The notes under the pieces were generated by a model. The model was not told where the DNA came from and did no database searches. It saw only the letters and a program-made list of their open reading frames with translations. From Chloroflexota bacterium (lineage in GTDB: Bacteria; Chloroflexota; Ktedonobacteria; Ktedonobacterales; Ktedonobacteraceae): a stretch of 34,532 nt of DNA. The stretch covers positions 1-34,532 of the forward strand of contig CADDYT010000063.1 of the NCBI GenBank assembly GCA_902810755.1. The letters are read 5' to 3'. This document shows, piece after piece, positions 27,121 to 34,527 of this stretch. The position numbers and the translations under genes are program-made. The first letter of the stretch is position 1. Each line of letters opens with the position of its first letter.

Positions 27121-27138
27121 ATGTATACACGTGTTCAT
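27121..27138. promoter_or_regulatory. LacI-type operator 1 of the divergent region
   Basis: The site contains ACACGTGT (27127-27134) with a right half GTGTTCAT identical to site 3. The left half matches at 6 of 8 positions. It lies just downstream of the predicted minus-strand transcription start, ahead of the regulator gene. Confidence 0.65.
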
Positions 27139-27149
27139 CTTTATACCGT

Positions 27150-27178
27150 AGTATGTCTTAGAAATGACCCTTTGTCAA
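27150..27178 (-). promoter_or_regulatory. Promoter of the LacI-GH4 operon
   Basis: On the minus strand, TTGACA (27178-27173) is followed by 17 bases and CATACT (27155-27150). Transcription would start near 27143, just before operator 1. Confidence 0.6.
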
Positions 27179-27251
27179 GAGAAAACCGGGTGTTCTACCG
27201 GGCATTTATCGCAGAAAAGGCGTTTTCTTTCGACATTCCGTTCCCTCCAGA

Positions 27252-27267
27252 ATGTACACGCGTTCCA
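27252..27267. promoter_or_regulatory. LacI-type operator 2 (auxiliary, degenerate)
   Basis: ATGTACACGCGTTCCA matches site 3 at 14 of 16 positions. It lies midway between the two promoters, 129 and 140 bases from the outer sites, a spacing suited to DNA looping. Confidence 0.5.
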
Positions 27268-27351
27268 ACCGGTGAGCGATAACAGATACCCTTCATGCCT
27301 GTTCTTCTATAAATCACGCTTGATTGAACGAAATTTTCCTCGCTTTACCAC

Positions 27352-27380
27352 TTGACAACGATCAAAATGGCTGGTAATAT
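27352..27380 (+). promoter_or_regulatory. Promoter of the ABC importer operon
   Basis: TTGACA (27352-27357), a 17-base spacer and TAATAT (27375-27380) are close to the sigma70 consensus. Operator 3 starts 11 bases after the -10 box. Confidence 0.78.
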
Positions 27381-27391
27381 TGCTTTATGAA

Positions 27392-27407
27392 ATGTACACG
27401 TGTTCAT
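27392..27407. promoter_or_regulatory. LacI-type operator 3 (ATGTACACGTGTTCAT)
   Basis: This near-perfect 16-bp palindrome, with one mismatched pair, overlies the expected start region of the importer transcript. It is the best of the three sites. Confidence 0.72.
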
Positions 27408-27500
27408 AACTGAGTGGTGTAGTTTCTTCGGTGATTGTTGGTCAAGGCCCGTGTGTATCTTTCATAGTGCGTACCCATATTCATTGAGGAGTTCTGGCAT

Positions 27501-28469
27501 ATGCAAAGAATCAGACAGGATGGGGGTCAAAGCACGGCGGGTGTGGCAGTCATGGACCGGTCCGGGGCGGTGAAAGGGCGTCGCCTGTTCAAAGCTGAAA
27601 GAGTTCTCGCGCTGCAGGCATATGCATTCCTTCTGCCCAGCTTTCTTGGCCTGCTGGTATTTTCGCTTATCCCCATCGTCGCGGTCGCCGTCATCAGCTT
27701 CTTCAACTGGGGACTGATCGGGCAGCCCACTTTTGTCGGTTTGAAGAATTACAGCTTGATGTTCGGCAGTTCCTCCTTCTGGCATTCCCTGTTACTGACC
27801 CTCTATTATGTCCTGCTCAACATCCCGATGCAGACCGTTTTTGCGTTGTTGCTCGCCTTGCTGCTCAATCAGAAGCTTCCGGGCCGAGGGTTTTTCCGCA
27901 CCCTCTTCGTAGTACCCTGGATGGCAACGGCGGTAGCGATGGGCATTGTCTGGCAGTGGGTTTTCGATCCTCAGTATGGCACGCTCAACACCTTCCTGAG
28001 CCTGTTCCACATCACCGGCCCGGCCTGGCTCTCCTCGACGGCGTGGGCAATGCCATCCATCGCAGCAGTCAATATCTGGCAGTACACGGGCTACAATATG
28101 CTCTTCTTCCTGGCCGGTCTGCAGGGCATTCCACCCGATTTCTACGAAGCTGCCTCCCTGGATGGGGCCGGTCCGGTGCAGAAGTTCTTTACCATTACGC
28201 TGCCGCTGTTGAGTCCCACCATGTTCTTCGTGCTTGTGACCGACATCATCGGCTCTGCGCAGGTCTTCGACACCGTCTACGTCATGACTCAGGGCGGTCC
28301 GGGCAACGCTACTACCGTTCTCAACTTCACCATTTTTCAGCAAGCGTTTGAGTTCTTCCATGCCGGCTATGCGTCGGCGCTTTCCATGGCACTCTTCGCG
28401 CTCCTGCTCATTGTCACCTTGATACAGGTGCTGTTCTTCCGTAGCCGTACTATTTACGATCTGAGCTAG
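27501..28469 (+). CDS. Carbohydrate ABC importer permease 1 (MalF-like)
   Basis: This is an inner-membrane permease of a CUT1-type importer, 322 residues with about six membrane segments starting near residue 35. The EAA coupling loop is clear: FYEAASLDGAGPVQKFFTIT near residues 213-232. GAGGAG lies about 10 bases before the ATG. It is the first gene of a three-gene operon and is 50 bases ahead of its partner permease. With the divergent GH4 enzyme and LacI regulator, it likely imports an alpha-galactoside or similar oligosaccharide. Confidence 0.93.
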   Translation: MQRIRQDGGQSTAGVAVMDRSGAVKGRRLFKAERVLALQAYAFLLPSFLGLLVFSLIPIVAVAVISFFNWGLIGQPTFVGLKNYSLMFGSSSFWHSLLLTLYYVLLNIPMQTVFALLLALLLNQKLPGRGFFRTLFVVPWMATAVAMGIVWQWVFDPQYGTLNTFLSLFHITGPAWLSSTAWAMPSIAAVNIWQYTGYNMLFFLAGLQGIPPDFYEAASLDGAGPVQKFFTITLPLLSPTMFFVLVTDIIGSAQVFDTVYVMTQGGPGNATTVLNFTIFQQAFEFFHAGYASALSMALFALLLIVTLIQVLFFRSRTIYDLS

Positions 28470-28519
28470 CTCTCTGGCTCATTTCTGCGAGCCTTCTTCC
28501 AGGAAGGAGGGAATCCGTT

Positions 28520-29413
28520 ATGACCTCGGTAAGTACCGAACTGGCGTCGAGTAAAGCTGTGGCGACCGAGAGAGAGGCGAGAATACGCTCTTTTCGCAGG
28601 ATGCCGGCCTACGTGGCTGCCTATATCATCCTGATTCTGGGCGTGGTCGTCTCGCTCTTCCCCTACTTTCTCGCGCTGATGACCGCGCTGAAGGCTCCTG
28701 ACCAGATCTTCTCTTCATCGGCGTGGTCCCTGCCGCACCCGGCGACCTTGCAGAACTTCATCGACGTGGTGGTGAAGTACAACTTTCTGGCCTTTATCTG
28801 GCACACGCTGATCTACGCCGCTGTCCTCACCATCGGCCAGCTCATTTTCAGCACGCTGGCGGCCTATGCCTTTGCGCGCATGAAGTTTCCGGGACGCGAT
28901 CAGATCTTCTGGCTTTACCTGGCAACGCTTATGGTGCCGAATATCGTCACGCTGATCCCGCTCTTCATTATCTTGCGCACTTTCGGCCTTGTGAACACCT
29001 GGGTCGGCCTCGTGCTGCCCTTTGTGCTGGGTACACCCTTTGGCATCTTCCTGATGCGGCAGTTCTTTCTCACCATTCCCAGAGATCTGGAGAATGCCGC
29101 CCGCATTGATGGCGCCGGAACCATGCAGATTCTGTTTCAGGTGATCCTGCCTTTAAGCCGACCTATTATGGCGACGCTGGCCATCATTACGTTCGTGCAG
29201 GCATGGAACACCTTCCTCTGGCCCCTCATCGTGACCGACACCGGTGATATGCGTGTCCTCACCGTTGGTATAGCCGCGTTCCAGTCGAACTATGGGACAC
29301 AGTGGAACCTGATGATGGCTGCCACCTTCATTGCCCTCGGCCCATTGCTGATCCTGTTCTTCCTGTTCCAGAAGCATATTGTTCGCTCGATTCATCTCAG
29401 CGGATTCAAATAG
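28520..29413 (+). CDS. Carbohydrate ABC importer permease 2 (MalG-like)
   Basis: This second CUT1 permease has 297 residues and six predicted membrane segments (first near 27-50). The EAA-type loop is ENAARIDGAGTMQILFQVILPL near 192-213, and FGIFLMRQFF precedes it. The start has AAGGAGGG 8 bases upstream. It pairs with the MalF-like protein to form the channel. No ATPase gene follows, so the energy subunit must be encoded elsewhere, as for MsmK/MsiK-type shared ATPases. Confidence 0.93.
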   Translation: MTSVSTELASSKAVATEREARIRSFRRMPAYVAAYIILILGVVVSLFPYFLALMTALKAPDQIFSSSAWSLPHPATLQNFIDVVVKYNFLAFIWHTLIYAAVLTIGQLIFSTLAAYAFARMKFPGRDQIFWLYLATLMVPNIVTLIPLFIILRTFGLVNTWVGLVLPFVLGTPFGIFLMRQFFLTIPRDLENAARIDGAGTMQILFQVILPLSRPIMATLAIITFVQAWNTFLWPLIVTDTGDMRVLTVGIAAFQSNYGTQWNLMMAATFIALGPLLILFFLFQKHIVRSIHLSGFK

Positions 29414-29471
29414 GCGTATGATGCCGGATGCACCTGCCGGCGCGAGTGTCACTCTGAAAGGGAGGACAACG

Positions 29472-30902
29472 ATGAAGAACACTATCTGGTACGGACGTTT
29501 GGCTTTTGTAGAGCGTAGGCTTATGCAAAGAGATGCGCGCAACCGCTCTTTGTCGCGGCCTCTGGCCTGGTTCTCTATGGGTATTGTCGCTCTGATGCTC
29601 CTGGCCGTGTTAGCTGCCTGTGGTGGCGGCTCGAGTTCGTCAGGCAGCAACGGCCCGGTGAATCTGACGTATGCGCTGTGGGATCAGAATGAGCAGGTGG
29701 GCTATCAGCAATCGATCAATCAATTCATGAAGCTCCACCCCAACATTCATGTGACCATCGAGCAGACGCCCTGGGCTTCGTACTGGCAGAAACTGAGTAC
29801 GGAATTTGCTGCCGGTAATGCCCCGGATGTCTTCTGGGATCATCTGGCCTACTTCCCGCAGTTCGTACAGCAGGGGCAGTTGATGAACCTGTCCCCGTTG
29901 ATCCAGCAGAACAAGATTGATATGTCGCAGTATTACCCGGCGCTGGTCAAAGAGTGGACCTATCAGGGGAATGTCTACGGGCTGCCGAAGGACTGGGATA
30001 CCATTGCCATTCTGTATAACAAGCAGATGTTCCAGCAGGCCGGTCTGCCTGCTCCCACCAGCATGACCTGGAATCCAACGGATGGCGGGACATTCTTGCA
30101 GATTGCCGAGAAACTCACGGTGGATCAGAATGGCAAACATCCTACCGACCCCGGCTTCGATGCCAGCCATATCAAGCAGTACGGGTTTGTATCGGAGAAC
30201 AATGCCCAGGAGGGCTTCTGGAACTTCATCGCTATGAACGGCGGTCAGATCCTGGACAAGCAGTTTGGTCAGAATTTCCTGCTCAACCAGCCTTCCGCTC
30301 AGCAGGCAATGCAGTTCCTGGTCGATCTGATCAATAAGTATCATGTCTCCCCTTCGGCGACCGAGACCAATAACAACGGCGGGGTCGCGGAACAGTTGTT
30401 TGAGGGAGGCAAGGCCGCGATGATCGCCGCCGGTTCCTGGGAGCTGAACCCGGTTTCGCAGCAGACAAAAATTCCCTGGGGGGTGGTTCAGTTGCCAGCC
30501 GGGCCGAACGGTGTGGTAAGCGTCTTCAACGGTCTGACCGATGCCATCTATGCAAAGACCGCGCACCCTCAGGAGGCATGGGAGCTGGAACAGTGGCTTG
30601 CTTCTTCACAATCCGAGCATATTATGGGCAGCGGTGGCTATGTCTGGCCCGCGATTCAGAGCGAAGATCAGTCGTTTGTGCAGTTCTGGCAGGGGAAAGG
30701 AATAGATGTCAGCGCCTATCTCAAGGAGGCGCAGGGTACAACAATTCTCTTCCCCATCACCTTTGGCTACAATGAGGCGTCTACCGACATCAATAACGTC
30801 TTTAACCAGATGTACCTGGGTCAGATAGCGGTACCCCAGGCGACCAACCAGGCAGTTCAGCAGGCAAACCAGGCCGTACAATCGGCCTCTGCAGGCGGCT
30901 AG
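29472..30902 (+). CDS. Carbohydrate ABC importer solute-binding lipoprotein (SBP_bac_1 family)
   Basis: This is the extracytoplasmic sugar-binding protein of the CUT1 importer. ATG 29472 has GGGAGG just upstream and gives 476 residues with an unusually long basic N-region (about 33 residues) before the hydrophobic core and lipobox VLAAC (Cys50). A later internal start (Met18 or Met36) is possible. Typical family segments are NLTYALWDQNEQVGYQQSIN, FMKLHPNIHVTIEQTPWASYW, GNAPDVFWDH and GLPKDWDTIAILYNKQMF. It is last in the operon, 58 bases after the second permease, and followed by a strong terminator. Confidence 0.92.
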   Translation: MKNTIWYGRLAFVERRLMQRDARNRSLSRPLAWFSMGIVALMLLAVLAACGGGSSSSGSNGPVNLTYALWDQNEQVGYQQSINQFMKLHPNIHVTIEQTPWASYWQKLSTEFAAGNAPDVFWDHLAYFPQFVQQGQLMNLSPLIQQNKIDMSQYYPALVKEWTYQGNVYGLPKDWDTIAILYNKQMFQQAGLPAPTSMTWNPTDGGTFLQIAEKLTVDQNGKHPTDPGFDASHIKQYGFVSENNAQEGFWNFIAMNGGQILDKQFGQNFLLNQPSAQQAMQFLVDLINKYHVSPSATETNNNGGVAEQLFEGGKAAMIAAGSWELNPVSQQTKIPWGVVQLPAGPNGVVSVFNGLTDAIYAKTAHPQEAWELEQWLASSQSEHIMGSGGYVWPAIQSEDQSFVQFWQGKGIDVSAYLKEAQGTTILFPITFGYNEASTDINNVFNQMYLGQIAVPQATNQAVQQANQAVQSASAGG

Positions 30903-30929
30903 ATAACTGGACTTGCGCGTGTTGCAACG

Positions 30930-30966
30930 GGACGGTGATCTCTTAGAGATCACCGTCCTTTCTTTA
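30930..30966 (+). terminator. Strong rho-independent terminator of the ABC importer operon
   Basis: GGACGGTGATCTC (30930-30942) and GAGATCACCGTCC (30946-30958) form a perfect 13-bp stem with a 3-base loop, followed by TTTCTTT. Confidence 0.95.
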
Positions 30967-30987
30967 GAGAGGCATACCCGGACATGC

Positions 30988-31043
30988 CATGCCATGAACC
31001 GGTGGCCGGAACCTGTCATGCGGAGCGCGAGTAAAGCATGATA
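30988..31043 (+). repeat. Interspersed palindromic repeat, degenerate copy D
   Basis: The left box CATGCCATGA (30988-30997), a 16-base spacer and TGTCATGCGGAGCG (from 31014) are followed by an imperfect right arm AAGCATGATA. Arm decay (G for T, TA for CA) marks it as an older copy. Confidence 0.7.
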
Positions 31044-31076
31044 TGTACGGAGTCAATTTTTCCTTATCATTCCATA

Positions 31077-31105
31077 TTGTATTATTCAGCTTCATATTGT
31101 ACTAT
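31077..31105 (+). promoter_or_regulatory. Probable promoter of the zinc-ribbon protein gene
   Basis: TTGTAT (31077-31082), a 17-base spacer and TACTAT (31100-31105). Both boxes lie in two adjacent imperfect copies of a TTC(C)ATATTGTAYTAT repeat (31070-31105). Confidence 0.55.
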
Positions 31106-31147
31106 ATCGCCAGGGATAGGTGTTAGTATTGTTAGGAGGGTTTAGCT

Positions 31148-32305
31148 ATGTATTGCACTAATTGTGGAGCTTCACTTTCTACCGGCACGCCGACATGTCC
31201 CGCCTGTGGGGCAGCTACATCTGCCGGTGCAGGGGCGTCGAGGCCGGATATGACGCTGCCGGTTTCCAGCCCTATTTCTTTTCCCCCCGTCGAGCCATCC
31301 TCGTCTGAAGCGACGCTGCTGGCTTCTCCACGTCCAGAATCAACTCCGGCGACGGTATATGGAGAGAACGCGCCTGCTGCTCCAGCCTCTTCTGCAGGTC
31401 AGCAGCCAGCACCCTTTACGCCACCGCTAGCCGCTGCTGACGCATTTGATCCGTATAGTGTGCCGCCGCCACCGCCGCCGACACCCTTTCCGGCCAATCA
31501 GCAGTCAGGCGGTCAGCCATATTATCCTGCTCCGCAGGCCCCTGGTTCTCCCACACAGCGGCGTCGGCGCTTTCCGGCATGGCTGATCGCGCTGGTGGCC
31601 TTGCTGGTCATCGTGCTGATCGCCGGTGGAGGAAGTCTCATCTACTATGCCGCCGTCTACCAGCCCCATCAGCGGCAGGTGCAGGCCACTGCTACCGCTC
31701 AGGCACACGCGACGGCAACAGCCCATACGCAGGCTACCGCTGCGGTAGAGAATCCCTACACGCACAGTGGCACGCTGGTCTTTACTGATCCACTGACGGC
31801 GAATAATCAGGGACACCGGTGGGATGAGAACAGCAATTGCGCCTTCAAGGATGGCACATACCACGCTATAGCCCCGGACCCGCATTATTCTGATTACTGT
31901 ATCGCCAATGCTACCGACTTCAGCAATTTTGCCTACCAGGTGAATATGACGGTTCTCAAAGGCGACGGCGGCGGCATGCTCTTCCATGTGGAGAACACCA
32001 ACCCGAATGAGTATTACGAGTTCGATGTAGCCCAGGATGGCACCTACGGCCTCTACAAAGCCGACGCGGGCCAGTTTACCACAATGACCGGTGGGAGTAA
32101 CCCGGCGATTCATCGGGGATTGAATCAGACCAACGTGATGGGTGTAGTTGTGCAGGGCAGCAAGATCACCCTCTATGTCAATGGCCAGCCAGTTGATACG
32201 GTGACCGATAGCACCTTCAGTCACGGGCAAATTGGCGTCTCGGCCTCTGTTTACAACCGGGTCACAGAGGCATCCTTCACTAACCTGAAGGTCTGGAAGT
32301 TGTAA
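31148..32305 (+). CDS. Zinc-ribbon, single-pass membrane protein with jelly-roll-like outer domain; function unknown
   Basis: The product has 385 residues. The N-terminus is a zinc ribbon with Cys3, Cys6, Cys17 and Cys20 (CTNC and CPAC). A Pro/Ser/Ala-rich disordered stretch (about 25-138), an Arg-rich stop (TQRRRR) and one transmembrane helix (about 142-170) follow. Next comes a low-complexity ATATAQAHATATAHTQATA linker (about 178-200). The C-terminal domain (about 205-385) has repeated beta strands with YYEFDVAQDGTYGLYK and KITLYVNGQPVDTVTD, resembling concanavalin-like/DUF1080 jelly rolls that bind glycans. The ribbon should be cytoplasmic and the jelly roll outside. AGGAGGG lies 8 bases before ATG. 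A surface sensor or glycan binder is plausible; no enzyme motif is seen. Confidence 0.8.
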   Translation: MYCTNCGASLSTGTPTCPACGAATSAGAGASRPDMTLPVSSPISFPPVEPSSSEATLLASPRPESTPATVYGENAPAAPASSAGQQPAPFTPPLAAADAFDPYSVPPPPPPTPFPANQQSGGQPYYPAPQAPGSPTQRRRRFPAWLIALVALLVIVLIAGGGSLIYYAAVYQPHQRQVQATATAQAHATATAHTQATAAVENPYTHSGTLVFTDPLTANNQGHRWDENSNCAFKDGTYHAIAPDPHYSDYCIANATDFSNFAYQVNMTVLKGDGGGMLFHVENTNPNEYYEFDVAQDGTYGLYKADAGQFTTMTGGSNPAIHRGLNQTNVMGVVVQGSKITLYVNGQPVDTVTDSTFSHGQIGVSASVYNRVTEASFTNLKVWKL

Positions 32306-32309
32306 CAAA

Positions 32310-32422
32310 CATGCCATGAGAAACCAGCGCAGACGTGTCATGCTGAGCGACAGCGAAGCATCTTGCGTGGGCCATGCCGCCCGGTTGGCAACCAGAGATG
32401 CTTCGCTTCACTCAGCATGACA
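32310..32422. repeat. Interspersed palindromic repeat, complete copy E plus an inverted core
   Basis: Left box CATGCCATGA (32310-32319), 16-base spacer, then a core from TGTCATGCTGAG (32336) to AAGCATCT (32363). An inverted second core (AGATGCTTCGC... to CAGCATGACA) lies at 32396-32422. The two cores can pair over about 27 bases with a few mismatches to make one long hairpin. It fills the 152-base gap between convergent genes and may stop transcription from both sides. Confidence 0.8.
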
Positions 32423-32457
32423 TGGATTTCCTGCCTCCGTCTGCCAAAGTTCCGTTA

Positions 32458-34050
32458 TCAATACCCGTGAGTCATGATGGCCATGTATTTTTGTGATTCG
32501 AGGAAGGCCTTTCTGCCCTCTTCAGTGGAGGGGGCCTTGAGCGCGCTGGAAAGGTTCAGGCCGAGGGAGGCCAGGCTGATCATGGCCAGGGTGAACATAA
32601 TAAGCGCCGTCAGCGGGTGGGAGAAGACGAACATGGCGAGGACGCCGGTTTTGTTGAAGCCGAGCAGGCCGCCGAAGACGAGCGTGCCAATGGCCTCATT
32701 GCTGCCTACCTGCCCCGGCGGCGTCGGTAAGATGGTGAACATGTTGAAGGTGGTGTAGCCGAAAATGGCCTGCCCGAAGTTCATATAGACGCCGACCGTC
32801 CAGAAGGCAAACATGGCGAACAGGCCGTCGCAGCAAAGAGCCAGGCAGGTCAGCAGCAGCGCGGGTAGAAAGGTTTTTGGTCTGCTCGCGCTCGCCAGCA
32901 GCGAATCGACGAAGCCAATGGCAAAGCCCTCGATCTTCTGCGCAATTTTTTTTGGCACCAGGCGCAGCATTGTCTGGATGAAACGCACCGCAAGGGAGCG
33001 ATTCCAGGCGGCCAGGGCGACCACGATAATCACGCCGATGAGGATACTGCTGACGAGGGCCAGGATGAACCAGAGAACCGGGCTCATGTGAATGCCGGGG
33101 ATAAACGGCACGATGGACAGAATCACCAGTGCGGGCATCAGGTCAAGCGACTTATCCATTGCCACCGTTGGTAGTGATCGGCTGACCGGGGTGCCGGTGA
33201 TGCGCTTGAGCAGCAAGCTTTTCGCTACTTCGCCGCCCTGGATAGGGAGAAGCACGTTGATGAAGATCCCCACCCAGTAAATCTGGATGGCCTTGATCGG
33301 GCTGATGTTCGTAATCGGTCGCAGAAAGAGCCGCCAGCGGCTGGCGCGAATGCTAAAGGCGGTGATAAAAGCTGCGCTTGCCAGCAGTGCGTAAGTGATG
33401 CCCTGCGGCGTTGCCAGATGCTGGCGGAGGATAGCGATGGTGGTGGGAAAATTGACGAAATGGGCGACGAGGAAGAGCAATGCGATACCGATTGCCCCGC
33501 CCAGGATCATCTTCACGACAGGCGATTGTAAGAAGGTCTTTTTCTTTGCCGGGGCCTGTTCCTGAACAGCAAGCGTTGGGGGGGGCGTGGAGGGCAATGC
33601 TGACCGCCCTGGCGCCTGCATATAACTTCCGGGCCATCCCTGTGCAGTCTGCGTCGTGCTGCCGCCGGGCCACGTTTCCCACGTTGCAGGCGTGTTGCCA
33701 TTGCTGCTCACCGGGTCGGCTGGCGTCCTCATCTCCGGTACGCGCACCGCTCGCAGCATGCCGCTCAGTTGCATGAGTCTCATTGTACCCATGCTACTCA
33801 GATCCAGATCAGCCGTTAATTCCTCATCCAGTTGCTCGAAAGGGCGAAGTTCTTCTGATGTGAGCATGATTCGCGGCTGTTTGCGCGTTGGCATCTGCGC
33901 GATATCAAGTTCGTATTGCCTGTGCAAACCGTCCCCTGCGGTTTCGTCCGGCGAATAGAACGGCTGCGGTCGCTTCAACAGTCTGCCCCGCGCGTGAGGT
34001 GGGGATGGACGCTGCCCTGTTTGAAGCGAAGACCGGTAATCAGGTTGCAT
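32458..34050 (-). CDS. Flippase-like/lysylphosphatidylglycerol-synthase transmembrane-domain protein (UPF0104 type)
   Basis: This is an integral membrane protein of the family (Pfam PF03706) that forms the flippase part of MprF and many stand-alone proteins of unknown substrate. ATG 34050 is chosen for GAGG 5 bases upstream rather than TTG 34068; 530 residues. The first 165 or so residues are polar, Pro/Gln/Arg-rich and probably disordered in the cytoplasm. About 7-8 membrane segments follow from residue 178. Family signs: GITYALLASAAFITAFSIRASRWRLFL, VGIFINVLLPIQGGEVAKSLLLKR, and the PTPPGQVGSNEAIG loop near 440. It lacks a glycosyltransferase or LPG-synthase domain. No lipid-synthesis neighbours indicate the cargo. 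Confidence 0.87.
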   Translation of the reverse strand: MQPDYRSSLQTGQRPSPPHARGRLLKRPQPFYSPDETAGDGLHRQYELDIAQMPTRKQPRIMLTSEELRPFEQLDEELTADLDLSSMGTMRLMQLSGMLRAVRVPEMRTPADPVSSNGNTPATWETWPGGSTTQTAQGWPGSYMQAPGRSALPSTPPPTLAVQEQAPAKKKTFLQSPVVKMILGGAIGIALLFLVAHFVNFPTTIAILRQHLATPQGITYALLASAAFITAFSIRASRWRLFLRPITNISPIKAIQIYWVGIFINVLLPIQGGEVAKSLLLKRITGTPVSRSLPTVAMDKSLDLMPALVILSIVPFIPGIHMSPVLWFILALVSSILIGVIIVVALAAWNRSLAVRFIQTMLRLVPKKIAQKIEGFAIGFVDSLLASASRPKTFLPALLLTCLALCCDGLFAMFAFWTVGVYMNFGQAIFGYTTFNMFTILPTPPGQVGSNEAIGTLVFGGLLGFNKTGVLAMFVFSHPLTALIMFTLAMISLASLGLNLSSALKAPSTEEGRKAFLESQKYMAIMTHGY

Positions 34051-34527
34051 GTATACCTCATCCAGCAAAATATATTTCTAAAATCAAGAGATAGAAATCT
34101 CTCTATTAACAGCGCGGTTCCCCTGCATTGAGCTGCCTGACGAGGGAGGGTAGGGGCGAGCCTGGTGGTCGCCCTGCTCAATCTTACGAACCTCGCTTCA
34201 GATGTCAGATAAAAAGGTCTTGCAAAGAATATTTTTCTTCTGCCTGGCTTCATCAGCAAGCCAGGCAGTATTCTGCAAGCGCGTTATACCTTTCTCAAGC
34301 ATAGCATACAGGAGCGGGTACGGCAATATAAAGAGCAAAAAATACTATCGGCAGGCTACGCATTTTTATGGAGCCTGGAAACCAGTCTGTAGAAAACCAT
34401 TGTGCTCATGGCATGCCATGACCGGGGCCTCGTGCTACGATTTCACCATGTGAAACGGGGCGCTTGATTTTCGCCCTTTGCCCCCGTATAGTTTACATTG
34501 TTGGGGTATTTATCGCGGAGAAGCTCT
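34051..34527. other. Divergent intergenic region with hairpins and a partial repeat
   Basis: Contents: AGAGAT/ATCTCT hairpin (34087-34102) in the leader of the flippase-like gene; a perfect 11-bp stem CTGCCTGGCTT/AAGCCAGGCAG (34240-34250 with 34258-34268), lacking a T-run on either exit side; and the palindrome CATGGCATGCCATG (34407-34420). The latter contains the left box of the interspersed repeat family but is not followed by its core. No coding frame here is convincing. Confidence 0.5.
34464..34492 (+). promoter_or_regulatory. Promoter of the gene cut by the right window edge
   Basis: TTGATT (34464-34469), a 17-base spacer and TATAGT (34487-34492). An inverted pair ACGGGG (34455-34460) and CCCCGT (34482-34487) brackets the -35 box and touches the -10 box, a possible operator. 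Confidence 0.6.

Noticed and set aside
34240..34268. Perfect 11-bp hairpin considered as a terminator
   Set aside because: No T-run follows on either strand; the T-rich stretch is on the wrong side for plus-strand termination and reads as A on the minus strand.
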